From: Oscillospiraceae bacterium
Lineage (GTDB): Bacteria > Bacillota > Clostridia > Oscillospirales > Oscillospiraceae
Assembly: GCA_902761635.1 (NCBI GenBank)
Contig: CACWLG010000006.1
Location: 35,490-99,489 of the forward strand
Length of the DNA: 64,000 nucleotides
Reading direction: 5' to 3'
The notes under the pieces were generated by a model. It did no database searches, was not told where the DNA came from, and saw only the letters and a list, made by a program, of their open reading frames with translations. A program made the translations under genes and the position numbers. Position 1 is the first letter of the stretch. The number at the start of each line of letters is the position of its first letter. Below are positions 40,103-48,412 of the stretch, piece after piece.

Positions 40103-42325
40103 TTACTTGTCTTTCTGCCCTTCCATGATGCGTTCAAATTCCAGGACGGGAAGAGGTTTATAAAAGTAATAGCCCTGCATCTCATTGCAGCCTTTGCTTT
40201 TTAGAAAGGCCGCCTGTTCAGCCGTCTCTACGCCCTCGGCAATCAGGCTCAATCCCAGCAGCTGCATCATCTGGATCATGCAGCTGACGATCGTGCGGCT
40301 TTTTTTCGGATCGCCGGATTCTGTCAGGAAGTGGAGATCCAGCTTGATCCGATCAACAGGTACCTCTTTGAGCATGTGCAGGGAGGAATAGCCGCTTCCA
40401 AAATCATCCATTTCCACGTGGAAGCCATAGGCACGCAGCTTTTCCGTAGTGCCGATCAGAAGCTCCGGACTTTCCACATAAGCCGTCTCCGTAATCTCAA
40501 TGCGAAGCTGATCCGGCGTCACGCCGTACTTTTGCACCAGGTTATAGAAGTGCCCGGGCATATCCCTATCCTCCCGGATATCCCCGCGGGACACATTGAC
40601 CGACACAAAGCGGCGACTCCCCTGCTCATTCCACCGCTGCAAATCCCGGCAGACAGTCTCCCAGACATAACAGTCCAGATCGTAGATAAGTCCGGCATCT
40701 TCCAGCGTGGAGATAAACCCCTCCGGGTGCAGCCAGCCGAGCTTGGTATGATCCCAACGGCAGAGAGCCTCAGCACCGGTTATCTCCCCTGTTTCATAGT
40801 TCACCTGGGGCTGGTAAAAGACCTGGATATCGCCCGTCTGGAGCGCCTTGGGAAGATAGTTGATGATGTCGGAGATACGTTTCCCCTTCTCCCACTGATC
40901 TGGGTTATAAAGGGCATAGTCACCGCTGCGGCTCTCGCGCACTCTTTTTTCGGCAACGCGGGCCAGGTCCAGCATGTGATCAACATCAATGATCCTGTAA
41001 TCCTTCGGCGTCAGCACATAGATGCCGCTGCAGATCTGAACCCTGTTCTCTTTCCCCTGATTGATGAAGAAGTTTTGTACAGGCTCTAATACGCGCTTCT
41101 CATCCTCGCGTATCTGTTCCTCTCCCGAAATATGCCGAAGGACGACGAAATGGTCTGCTGTAATGCGTCCAAGCGCTTCCTCCTCTGTCAGGGTCTCCAT
41201 GGTTTTCTTCGCCCACATCTTCAGCAGATCGTCACCCGCTGTTCGTCCAAGGCTGTCGTTGATGAACTTAAAGTCACGGATATTATTGTAAGAAAGATAG
41301 TATGCCGAGTCAGGATGCGCGTGCAGCAGCTCCTCCACCCGCTTTCTGAAGCCCGTCATGCTCAGGGCTCCGGTCAGAGGATCATAGTCCAGCATCATCT
41401 GGCGTTTCTGCTCCTCCTCCCTGCGGACGGCTTTGATCTGCTGTAAGGCGATGACGATCACCGCCGCAAGCAGGAGTGCCGCCAGTAAATAAACCAGGCC
41501 AAATTCATGCAGATAATCGGAAAAGTCATACTTATACAGCTTTTTGGAGGTATAATCCAGAATGATTGCCTGACGGCGCGTATCGCTGATGGCTGCGATA
41601 CCCCCGTTCAGACGTTCGATCATCTCCCGTCCGCGCTCCGTATCTGTTGTGCCCGCCCGAAAGTCCATGGAAAACACCGTTGAGGGCTGGACTACAAGGT
41701 CCTCGTAGGCCGGCTTTTGCAGCACATAGCTCCAGACAAAGGAATTGTGCAGCAGCGCATTGACCTCACCGGTTCGCAAAGCCTTCACGCTGTCGCCCAT
41801 CGTTTCATAGCTGGTAATCTGCATGTCGGGATAAAGCTGGTGGAGTGTCTCGACCGCACCGGCAAGGGCGCGAAGCATTCCCACATGCAGCGTATTCATG
41901 CTCGGCAGTTCCCTGCTCCCTTCTGTGACAAAGGTAAAGGGGGTCTGCATAAGATTGTCAGAGACGAGGGTCGGCATACCGGATTCGCTTGCAATGGCGC
42001 TTCCAAAGGGCAGGATCACATCATAAGCAGGATTATCGAGGGCAGATTTGAGTGTTCCCTCGGTGATTGCACGAAAGTTTGCGGAATAACCCGCTTCCGC
42101 GGCAGCAAAGCGCATCAGCTCCACACCGATGCCCATAATGGCGCCGGTCGCATCGTCCTGATAAAAGATCGGGCACCGGTCCACGGGGACACCGACCGTA
42201 AGCATCTCCCCGGGAGCCTCGCCCTGAGCCCCTGCGATTGGCATGATGGCGACAGAGAAAAGAAGCGCTGCGCACAGGAGCACTGTCACAAGACGGATAT
42301 GTTGTTGCTTATTACCCGTTTTCAT
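40103..42325 (-). CDS. Solute-binding sensor GGDEF-EAL protein, PDE-type
   Basis: This 740-aa protein starts at the ATG at 42325 behind GGGAG. A signal peptide is followed by a periplasmic-binding-protein-like domain (about residues 45-265), one membrane helix (LVYLLAALLLAAVIVIAL), a GGDEF-like domain and an EAL domain. The GGDEF active site is replaced by ITADHFVVL, so it probably makes no c-di-GMP. The EAL domain keeps GAEALCRWDH, ITETAYVE, MDDFGSGYSSLHML, IKLDLHFL and LIAEGVET, so c-di-GMP hydrolysis is likely. It probably links an extracellular solute to c-di-GMP breakdown. The ligand is unknown. Confidence 0.88.
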   Translation of the reverse strand: MKTGNKQQHIRLVTVLLCAALLFSVAIMPIAGAQGEAPGEMLTVGVPVDRCPIFYQDDATGAIMGIGVELMRFAAAEAGYSANFRAITEGTLKSALDNPAYDVILPFGSAIASESGMPTLVSDNLMQTPFTFVTEGSRELPSMNTLHVGMLRALAGAVETLHQLYPDMQITSYETMGDSVKALRTGEVNALLHNSFVWSYVLQKPAYEDLVVQPSTVFSMDFRAGTTDTERGREMIERLNGGIAAISDTRRQAIILDYTSKKLYKYDFSDYLHEFGLVYLLAALLLAAVIVIALQQIKAVRREEEQKRQMMLDYDPLTGALSMTGFRKRVEELLHAHPDSAYYLSYNNIRDFKFINDSLGRTAGDDLLKMWAKKTMETLTEEEALGRITADHFVVLRHISGEEQIREDEKRVLEPVQNFFINQGKENRVQICSGIYVLTPKDYRIIDVDHMLDLARVAEKRVRESRSGDYALYNPDQWEKGKRISDIINYLPKALQTGDIQVFYQPQVNYETGEITGAEALCRWDHTKLGWLHPEGFISTLEDAGLIYDLDCYVWETVCRDLQRWNEQGSRRFVSVNVSRGDIREDRDMPGHFYNLVQKYGVTPDQLRIEITETAYVESPELLIGTTEKLRAYGFHVEMDDFGSGYSSLHMLKEVPVDRIKLDLHFLTESGDPKKSRTIVSCMIQMMQLLGLSLIAEGVETAEQAAFLKSKGCNEMQGYYFYKPLPVLEFERIMEGQKDK

Positions 42326-42481
42326 AGGCATTCTCCCTGTATCGCACAAAAGATCTCATGACCCGGTGGGCTGATGGACAAAGTATAGCATAACAAAGGT
42401 GCTTTTTCCACCCTGTTTTGTGGACAATTGCGCTGCTTCTGAGGCGGCGGCGTTTTTTGAGGCCTTGCCAGGTTTTAAGAT

Positions 42482-43801
42482 TCACTCGAAGACAGGTGCA
42501 TTGCGTATGAACGCTTTCATCGAATCATCTATTTCATAGCGGACATCATCGTGTACCGAAATTCTTTCACCGCAGCGGATGTAGACTGTCGGCACCGCAT
42601 ACGGATAGACGCCCCGCCTTGACGGCTGCTCATCCAGACAGTCCGGGGTCAGCGAACCCTGCCGCTTCCATAAGAAGGACGAATCCCGGATGCTGACATC
42701 GCGAATCGGCGAATCCTTCTCCCCGGCGATCATGATGGCTCCCTCACAGGCGATGTGCAGGTTATCCATGTATACAGACTCGATCACGCCGGGGATTCTC
42801 TCAACACCGGCTCTCTGCGTTGCCGAGAGGAAGACCGCTTCCCCCTTGCCCCACCAGACGACGACCTCGGAATCCTGCTTGAGCCGATCCCGGTAGCGGC
42901 GTGTGCTGCCGGTGATGTGATGAATCATGATATCATGGATTCTTCCTCCGTCGCGGGACCATATGCCGACGCCGCGCGTGCAGCGGTCCAGGACACAGTC
43001 GCTCATGGTGATATGATGGATATCCCCCCAGGTCTCCGTGCCGATTTTTAAAGCGGAGGAATGGGAGCGCAGGATACAGTTTGAGATCAGGATGTTTTCA
43101 CACGGGCCATATTTCTTCGTCATCGGCGCCGTTGTTTTGACCACAATGGCGTCATCGGCGCAGGCAATGATACAGCCGCGGATAATCACATTCTGACAGG
43201 AATCCGGGTCGATGCCGTCATTGTTCGGGCCGTGCTCATTGTTTTCGATCCGAATACCGTCGATCAGCACGTCCCGGCAGCCCGCCATGTGCAGCGTCCA
43301 AAACGCCGCATCATAAAAGGTCACATTCCGGACGGTCAGATTCCGGACATCCTCCAGGAAACTCATACGCGGGCGATAACCGCGCACCTTCAGGGGGCTT
43401 TCGTGACTGCCGCCGTCCGTGTCATCCTCGTAGAAGACCTCCCTGCCGCGCCCGTCAATGCGTCCGGTGCCGGAGATCGTAATGTTCTCGGCGTGACGCG
43501 CCAGGAGGAAGCAGCCCCCTTCCCACCCGGTGTCACGGTTATCGTCTTCGAAGCCGCCCATCAGATCCGGCATGTCAGCCGGGTCAAGACTGGAAATAAG
43601 TTCTGCTCCGCTTTCAAGGTGAAGCTCGACATTCGACTTGAGGCAGATGGTACCGGAGAGAAACTTTCCGGCAGGGACGATCACCCTGCCGCCGCCGGAA
43701 GAGGTGCAGTTGTCAACAGCCTTTTGAATAGCCGCGGTGTTGAGAGTCTTCCCATCCCCTGCCGCGCCAAAATCTGTTATGAGATAGTTCATTCGATTCA
43801 C
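42482..43801 (-). CDS. Glycoside hydrolase family 28 protein
   Basis: This protein has 439 aa from a GTG at 43801, seven bases after AGGAAAGGA; the ATG at 43792 is an alternative with poor SD spacing. The right-handed beta-helix of the polygalacturonase family is clear from the N-terminus (FGAAGDGKTLNTAAIQKAVD) and the catalytic Asp motifs GPNNDGIDPDSC and CADDAIVVK, with a later IHHITMSDCVLD coil. There is no signal peptide, so it probably cleaves imported uronic-acid oligosaccharides in the cytoplasm. Exact specificity is not known. Confidence 0.88.
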   Translation of the reverse strand: MNRMNYLITDFGAAGDGKTLNTAAIQKAVDNCTSSGGGRVIVPAGKFLSGTICLKSNVELHLESGAELISSLDPADMPDLMGGFEDDNRDTGWEGGCFLLARHAENITISGTGRIDGRGREVFYEDDTDGGSHESPLKVRGYRPRMSFLEDVRNLTVRNVTFYDAAFWTLHMAGCRDVLIDGIRIENNEHGPNNDGIDPDSCQNVIIRGCIIACADDAIVVKTTAPMTKKYGPCENILISNCILRSHSSALKIGTETWGDIHHITMSDCVLDRCTRGVGIWSRDGGRIHDIMIHHITGSTRRYRDRLKQDSEVVVWWGKGEAVFLSATQRAGVERIPGVIESVYMDNLHIACEGAIMIAGEKDSPIRDVSIRDSSFLWKRQGSLTPDCLDEQPSRRGVYPYAVPTVYIRCGERISVHDDVRYEIDDSMKAFIRNAPVFE

Positions 43802-43818
43802 CAGCCCGTCCTTTCCTG

Positions 43819-44940
43819 TCACTCGTCGATATACCAGAGCTCGTCGGCATCGTATTCTGCGGGCAGCGGGATCCAGTTTCCGGCTGATGACTCAATATAC
43901 CAGCCGTCCGTGTCATGCTCCATCCAGCCAAATTCGCCGAACTCGGAGGAAATATCCTCATACCAGTATTGCCACAGCGCCGGTCTCACATCGGTGTTGT
44001 ACCAGAGCCAGCAGTCGCTCTCTTCATCAAAGTAACACGCCGCATCCGCATCCCAGACAAGGACCTTTCCATCATATACGGTGCTGCTGGTTTCGCGGTA
44101 AGAAACGGGACCGATCTTCTCCAGATAGACAGGTTTTTCGTCAGCAGTATTCGTAATCTGGATCTGCTGGACGGTGGATTGAGAGACAGGGTCAGCGTAT
44201 TGCCTCGCCCTGAGCCGCTGATACCCGGTTCCAAGTCCCAGAAGAATCAGAAATGCGATCAGGATGTTTCTAAGGCTGTGACCTTTTTTATCCTGTGGTT
44301 TTTCAAAAAAAGGACGCGGAGACTCCTCGGATGCGGAAACATGGGTATCGTTGTTCTCCGGGAGTATTTCATCCAGCTCGGATCGGATTTCCAACGGACC
44401 GCCGCAGTTTGGGCACTGAAGCTTCCGGGTGCTGCCGTCCGTACCGTCGAGCGTCAGGAGATGGTCGGTGCCGCAGTAGGGACAGTGACAGGCAACATTC
44501 TCATATTTCCCGTTTTCCTGGAAAGCCACGCTCTCATAGCGCTGCCCGTTCTCGTCGTAGTAACCTCTTTCGTAATGTGTACCGGAGGCTGTATCTGTCC
44601 AGGCTTCCGGATAATATACATAGTCGTGCCGACGTCCATAGTATATTGTCGGCTTCAGGATTCCCGAGATAAGATAGCCGACCGGCTGATTTACGCGGGG
44701 CCGCCCCATTGCTTCTATTTTCGGACTCGGCTGCCGCCCGCCTCTGGTTACCCCGCTGTTGCCGGAAAACGGTTTGCTGCTGCGGCTGGAGGAAGAATGG
44801 GAGCCGGGTCCGCGGGAAGATCGCGCAGCGGAACTGTGAGAGCCGGATGAGCGAAACGCGCTTCCAGAGGACCTCGAGGACGATCTCGAAGCGCTCGACC
44901 TTGAGGAATGGGAGCTTGAGCTGTGTCTGTTGGGCGGCAT
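43819..44940 (-). CDS. Ser/Arg-headed zinc-ribbon membrane protein
   Basis: This 373-aa protein starts at the ATG at 44940 behind AGGAGG. Residues 1-75 are a striking low-complexity head of Ser, Arg, Gly and His (SRSSASRSSSRSSGS). A C-x2-C-x20-C-x2-C zinc ribbon follows (CPYCGTDH, CPNCGG, residues about 150-180), then one membrane helix (NILIAFLILLGLGTG) and an acidic Trp/Tyr-rich C-terminus (ESDCWLWYNTDVRPALWQYW). I do not recognise a family. It precedes the GH28 gene by 17 bp, so they are probably co-transcribed. The function is unknown. Confidence 0.7.
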   Translation of the reverse strand: MPPNRHSSSSHSSRSSASRSSSRSSGSAFRSSGSHSSAARSSRGPGSHSSSSRSSKPFSGNSGVTRGGRQPSPKIEAMGRPRVNQPVGYLISGILKPTIYYGRRHDYVYYPEAWTDTASGTHYERGYYDENGQRYESVAFQENGKYENVACHCPYCGTDHLLTLDGTDGSTRKLQCPNCGGPLEIRSELDEILPENNDTHVSASEESPRPFFEKPQDKKGHSLRNILIAFLILLGLGTGYQRLRARQYADPVSQSTVQQIQITNTADEKPVYLEKIGPVSYRETSSTVYDGKVLVWDADAACYFDEESDCWLWYNTDVRPALWQYWYEDISSEFGEFGWMEHDTDGWYIESSAGNWIPLPAEYDADELWYIDE

Positions 44941-44968
44941 TGATGATCGCCTCCTATGTTATCCCCAG

Positions 44969-45066
44969 GGCAACACCGCACAATCCGCCTTCGGCATCTC
45001 CTGGAAAATTTGTGCCCTGATTTCGTCACTTTTTCTTGAGGTACACAAAGTACATCTGCGAAAAAG
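44969..45066 (+). repeat. MITE-like repeat, copy D (left part)
   Basis: It is identical to copy B from GGCAACACCGCACAATCC through the long left arm and the centre (GTACACAAAGTACATCTGC), then stops after GAAAAAG. The right arm and right terminal repeat are missing. It lies between the hemolysin III stop and the start of the Ser/Arg-headed gene. Confidence 0.85.
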
Positions 45067-45082
45067 ACTGTGCCTGGCCTTG

Positions 45083-45757
45083 TCACAGGACATATTTCAG
45101 AATGCAAACTGCCTGCAGAACGCTGCCGAAAACCGTAAAAACATGGAAGACGGCATGAAAGTACCGTTTTTTCTTGCCCAGCTTATATAACACCGCGCCG
45201 AGCGTATAGCAGATCCCGCCTGCCAGCAGCCATAAAAAACCAGTCATGGAGACCGCTTCGATTGCAGGCTTGAGTGCTGCAATCACAAGCCAGCCCATGG
45301 CAATGTAGCAAATCATGGACAGCCGGCTGCTTCCTTTCAGATCCTTGGCTGTAAGGAAGGCTGCAAGCAGGCCGATCCCCCATTCCGCCGCAAACAAAAT
45401 CCAGGCCAGTGCCGGGTGCGCGGGCCGTACTGCGGTTAAAAGGATCGGCGTGTAGGATCCTGCAATCAGCAGATAGATCGTGCAGTGGTCAATAACCCGC
45501 ATGATGCGCTTGGCATCCCCGGGCGGCAGCCCGTGATAGACGCTGGAAACCACGTAAAGGAGGAGCATGGACAGGCCATAGATCCAGCAGCTCAGCAGGG
45601 CGTATTCCTTCTGATGCCTGCTTGCCGTAATGAGTCCCAGGATCAGGATCACTACGGCGATCGCGGCTCCGATCACATGGGTGGCGGTGTTCAGCCGCTC
45701 TTCCTCTTCCGTATACTTCGGCAGCTCAATTTCCTTGATCGTGAGATAGTTCATCAT
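45083..45757 (-). CDS. Hemolysin III family (PAQR-like) membrane protein
   Basis: This 224-aa protein has seven predicted membrane helices. Family landmarks are LNTATHVIGAAIAVVILILG, SSVYHGLPPGDAKRIMRVID with DHCTIYLLIAGSYTPILL, and the C-terminal HAVFHVFTVFGSVLQ, giving the His/Asp/Ser metal-site pattern of the CREST superfamily. The role in bacteria is uncertain; haemolysis has been shown for few members. The SD is weak. The stop lies 17 bp from the truncated repeat copy D. Confidence 0.88.
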   Translation of the reverse strand: MMNYLTIKEIELPKYTEEEERLNTATHVIGAAIAVVILILGLITASRHQKEYALLSCWIYGLSMLLLYVVSSVYHGLPPGDAKRIMRVIDHCTIYLLIAGSYTPILLTAVRPAHPALAWILFAAEWGIGLLAAFLTAKDLKGSSRLSMICYIAMGWLVIAALKPAIEAVSMTGFLWLLAGGICYTLGAVLYKLGKKKRYFHAVFHVFTVFGSVLQAVCILKYVL

Positions 45758-45892
45758 AAAGCGATTATTCCGGCCTCACGCCGATGACAAGCTGTTTATC
45801 CTCACAGGTTTCGGTCACAATCCATTTCTTTATAAGATCATGCTAACACAAAGCAGAATATAAATCAAGGCATACGCAGCCTTTTGTTCCGA

Positions 45893-47071
45893 TCATGCCC
45901 GGGGTTCCCTGCTTCTGCTCCCCACCGTCCTGCAAAGCTTTTCGTGAGAGGCAAGCATGAGGATCAGCAGAACGAGAAGAAAGACCGGAAACAGGCGCAG
46001 AGATGTGCATGCTGACAACCAGCCGAAAAACGGCGGCATCAGAGAGGTGCCCACATAGGCGCTGGCCATCTGAACGCCAATGAGTGCCTGAGAGCGCCCC
46101 GCGCCAAAATGTGCGGGGGTAGCGTGGATCAGACTGGGATAGACCGGCGCACAGCCAAGGCCGATAATAATGAGGCCGGCAAGGGCTGCGCTGTTGCCGA
46201 GAGGCAGGAACAGGAGCATCAGTCCTGCGGCAATGATCCCCTGCCCCAGCCGTACCATCCGGGTATCGCTCAGGAGCATGGTGATGAAGCCGCTGACGGC
46301 TCGCCCGATCGTAATGCCGAGGAAAAAGAGGCTCCCATAGCGGGTAGCAGTCACAGCATCCACCCCGCGCACCGTAACGAGATAGCTGCTGGCCCAGAGG
46401 CCGACAGTCTGTTCGAGCGCGCAGTAACAGAAAAAGCAGAGCATGACCGATTTTGCACCATGGATGGCCACCACCTCCCCAACGGACAGGACATGTCCGT
46501 CACCCGTTTTCCCCTTTTCGCCGCTCGACGATTTCCAGAGCGGGAGACTCAGCAGGAGGACAGCAGTCAAGCCGAGCTGGATAAAGCCGATGACGCGGTA
46601 GCCCGTACTCCAGCGAAAGCCGCCGGCGAGCACGGCGCCCATAATGTATGGACCCACCGTTGCACCGACTCCCCACATGCAGTGCAGCCAGCTCATATGG
46701 CGGCTGGCATAATGCAGCGCCACATAATTATTGAGTGCTGCGTCTACTCCGCCTGCACCGAGGCCGTAAGGCACAGCCCAAAGACAGAGCGCGATAAAGG
46801 AGTGGCTGAAGGAAAAGCCGAAAAGCGCGCAGCAGGTCATGCCCACGCTGATCGCCGTCACCTTTCCGGTGCCGAGGCGATGCGTCAGGCGGTCACTGAG
46901 CAGACTTGACACGATGGTGCCGACAGAGATAATCATAAAAACGGCGCCGGACCAGGAGAGCGGTACCCCGATCTCCTGATGAATCACCGGCCACGCCGAG
47001 CCGAGCAGTGAGTCCGGCAGACCCAGACTGATAAAAGCCAGATAGATGATGGCAAGAAGCAGTGAGAGCAT
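45893..47071 (-). CDS. Major facilitator superfamily permease
   Basis: This 392-aa permease starts at the ATG at 47071 behind GAGAGGA; the longer frame upstream has no SD. There are twelve predicted membrane helices with the MFS loop motif SDRLTHRLGTGKV after helix 2. The shape resembles fucose/sugar-type MFS permeases (FGFSFSHSFIALCLWAVPYG, GLWASSYLVTVRG), but the substrate cannot be assigned. It is a single gene downstream of the 40-codon unit. Confidence 0.85.
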   Translation of the reverse strand: MLSLLLAIIYLAFISLGLPDSLLGSAWPVIHQEIGVPLSWSGAVFMIISVGTIVSSLLSDRLTHRLGTGKVTAISVGMTCCALFGFSFSHSFIALCLWAVPYGLGAGGVDAALNNYVALHYASRHMSWLHCMWGVGATVGPYIMGAVLAGGFRWSTGYRVIGFIQLGLTAVLLLSLPLWKSSSGEKGKTGDGHVLSVGEVVAIHGAKSVMLCFFCYCALEQTVGLWASSYLVTVRGVDAVTATRYGSLFFLGITIGRAVSGFITMLLSDTRMVRLGQGIIAAGLMLLFLPLGNSAALAGLIIIGLGCAPVYPSLIHATPAHFGAGRSQALIGVQMASAYVGTSLMPPFFGWLSACTSLRLFPVFLLVLLILMLASHEKLCRTVGSRSREPRA

Positions 47072-47202
47072 AAGCAGTTCCTCTCTGTAAACGGCATGAA
47101 AACAGCACAGTTGAATCCAAGCCGCCCTGTAAAAAGCAAGACTTTTCATGTAAATTATCATAGCTGCCCGAGACTGTCAAGCGTAGTTGGCCGTATTGAC
47201 AC

Positions 47203-47256
47203 AAAAGAAGAAGGACCTGCGGTATGCAGAGGCACCCGCAGATCCTTCTTCTTTTT
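47203..47256. terminator. Bidirectional terminator of the 40-codon gene
   Basis: AAAAGAAGAAGGACCTGCGG (47203-47222) pairs with CCGCAGATCCTTCTTCTTTT (47236-47255) over 20 bp with one mismatch. T-rich tails occur on both strands. Confidence 0.85.
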
Positions 47257-47326
47257 ATATTGTCTTTTCTATCTTTCGGTCAAGATTGAATTGCCGCTGA
47301 TCCAGTACAGCGCAAGTGCTGTGCGA

Positions 47327-47449
47327 TCAAAGCGTGCAGACAGGGAGCGTCCAATAGTAATAAGCAAAATCCTTATCCGCAAGCAGATTGGGGAATTCAT
47401 TGGAACGCTCAGGCTCGAAAACCGAGAAGACTTTACGATCTTCCATCAT
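47327..47449 (-). CDS. Orphan 40-aa peptide gene
   Basis: The peptide starts with MMEDRKVFSVFEPERSNEF and ends with YYYWTLPVCTL. Its ATG at 47449 (or 47446) lies about ten bases after AAAGGAGG. The unit is complete: a near-consensus promoter at 47484-47512, a strong SD, a short frame and a strong terminator 70 nt downstream. It has no signal peptide, membrane helix or double-glycine site. The aromatic, Cys-containing C-terminus suggests a modified or regulatory peptide, but I cannot assign one. It is separate from the divergent LOG-family gene. Confidence 0.65.
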   Translation of the reverse strand: MMEDRKVFSVFEPERSNEFPNLLADKDFAYYYWTLPVCTL

Positions 47450-47483
47450 GGTTATCATGCCTCCTTTCCTTGAGTTCGTGCAG

Positions 47484-47512
47484 ATTATAGCCCTTTTCCT
47501 GTGAATAATCAA
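47484..47512 (-). promoter_or_regulatory. Promoter of the 40-codon gene
   Basis: On the minus strand, TTGATT (47507-47512), a 17-nt spacer and a perfect TATAAT (47484-47489). Confidence 0.75.
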
Positions 47513-47652
47513 GAAGCGTTTTGACCAAAGTTTTGTGCGTATTGTCCAAGTTGCCGGTTTCAATTTTGTGCAACATTCTAAATTTATTGATTATTATTCC
47601 ACTTTGCTCAAGGTTTTATGCGCTTCCAAAAAGGCTGTTTTGCCGGGATCTA

Positions 47653-47682
47653 TTGTATAAACCGTTTCCTTCGTGTTATACT
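47653..47682 (+). promoter_or_regulatory. Promoter of the LOG-family gene
   Basis: TTGTAT (47653-47658), an 18-nt spacer and TATACT (47677-47682), 29 nt before the start codon. Confidence 0.5.
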
Positions 47683-47710
47683 GTTGTCAGCTTTTTTGGG
47701 AGGTTCTTCC

Positions 47711-48295
47711 ATGAATATCTGTGTTTTCGGAGCATCCTCCGATCGGATTGATTTAACCTATCTTGAAGCTGCCGAAAAGCTCGGCACGTTGATTGCCCGC
47801 GGTGGGCACCGCCTTGTTTTCGGCGGCGGAAGAGAGGGCCTGATGGGTGCCTGTGCCCGCGGGGTGCTTCGTGAGGGCGGAAAGACCCTCGGTATCGCAC
47901 CGCGCTTTTTTGATGAGCCGGGCGTCCTTATGAAGGAGGCGGAATGCGAGATCCTTTTTACCGACACCATGTCGGAGCGCAAGCGCCTCATGGAAGAGAA
48001 GGCCGACGCCTTTATTGCCCTGCCCGGTGGAATCGGCACCTATGAGGAGTTTTTTGAGGTGCTGACACTCAAGCAGCTCGGCCGGCACGACAAGCCTATG
48101 GCAATGCTCAACACCCTCGGCTATTTTAATATTTTCAATAAGCTTCTCCAGCAGGCGGCGAAACAGGGCTTTATGCGTAAAGATGTGCTCTCCCTCTTTG
48201 CCATGTGTAAAGATCCTGAAGCCGTTATGGACCATATTCTTCACAGCGAGACAGCCCCGCAAAGTCCGCGCTCCCTGTCCAGCTACAGCAAATAG
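47711..48295 (+). CDS. LOG family protein (TIGR00730)
   Basis: This 194-aa Rossmann-fold protein starts at ATG 47711 behind GGGAGG. Signature motifs are ICVFGASSD, LVFGGGREGLMGACARG and FIALPGGIGTYEEFFEVLT (PGGxGTxxE). The family hydrolyses nucleoside 5'-monophosphates to base plus ribose phosphate; in bacteria this mainly recycles nucleotides. It is followed by a strong terminator. Confidence 0.92.
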   Translation: MNICVFGASSDRIDLTYLEAAEKLGTLIARGGHRLVFGGGREGLMGACARGVLREGGKTLGIAPRFFDEPGVLMKEAECEILFTDTMSERKRLMEEKADAFIALPGGIGTYEEFFEVLTLKQLGRHDKPMAMLNTLGYFNIFNKLLQQAAKQGFMRKDVLSLFAMCKDPEAVMDHILHSETAPQSPRSLSSYSK

Positions 48296-48302
48296 AGCAT
48301 TC

Positions 48303-48336
48303 ATCCCTCATTTTCTCAAGAAAATGAGGGATTTTC
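48303..48336 (+). terminator. Terminator of the LOG-family gene
   Basis: ATCCCTCATTTTC (48303-48315), a TCAA loop and GAAAATGAGGGAT (48320-48332) followed by TTTT. Confidence 0.85.
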
Positions 48337-48412
48337 CATTCTTCACTATTGAATTAGTCCCGTTTTTTTGTTAATATAAGTCATTAATAAAAAATGAAAA
48401 GTTGAAGTGTGT

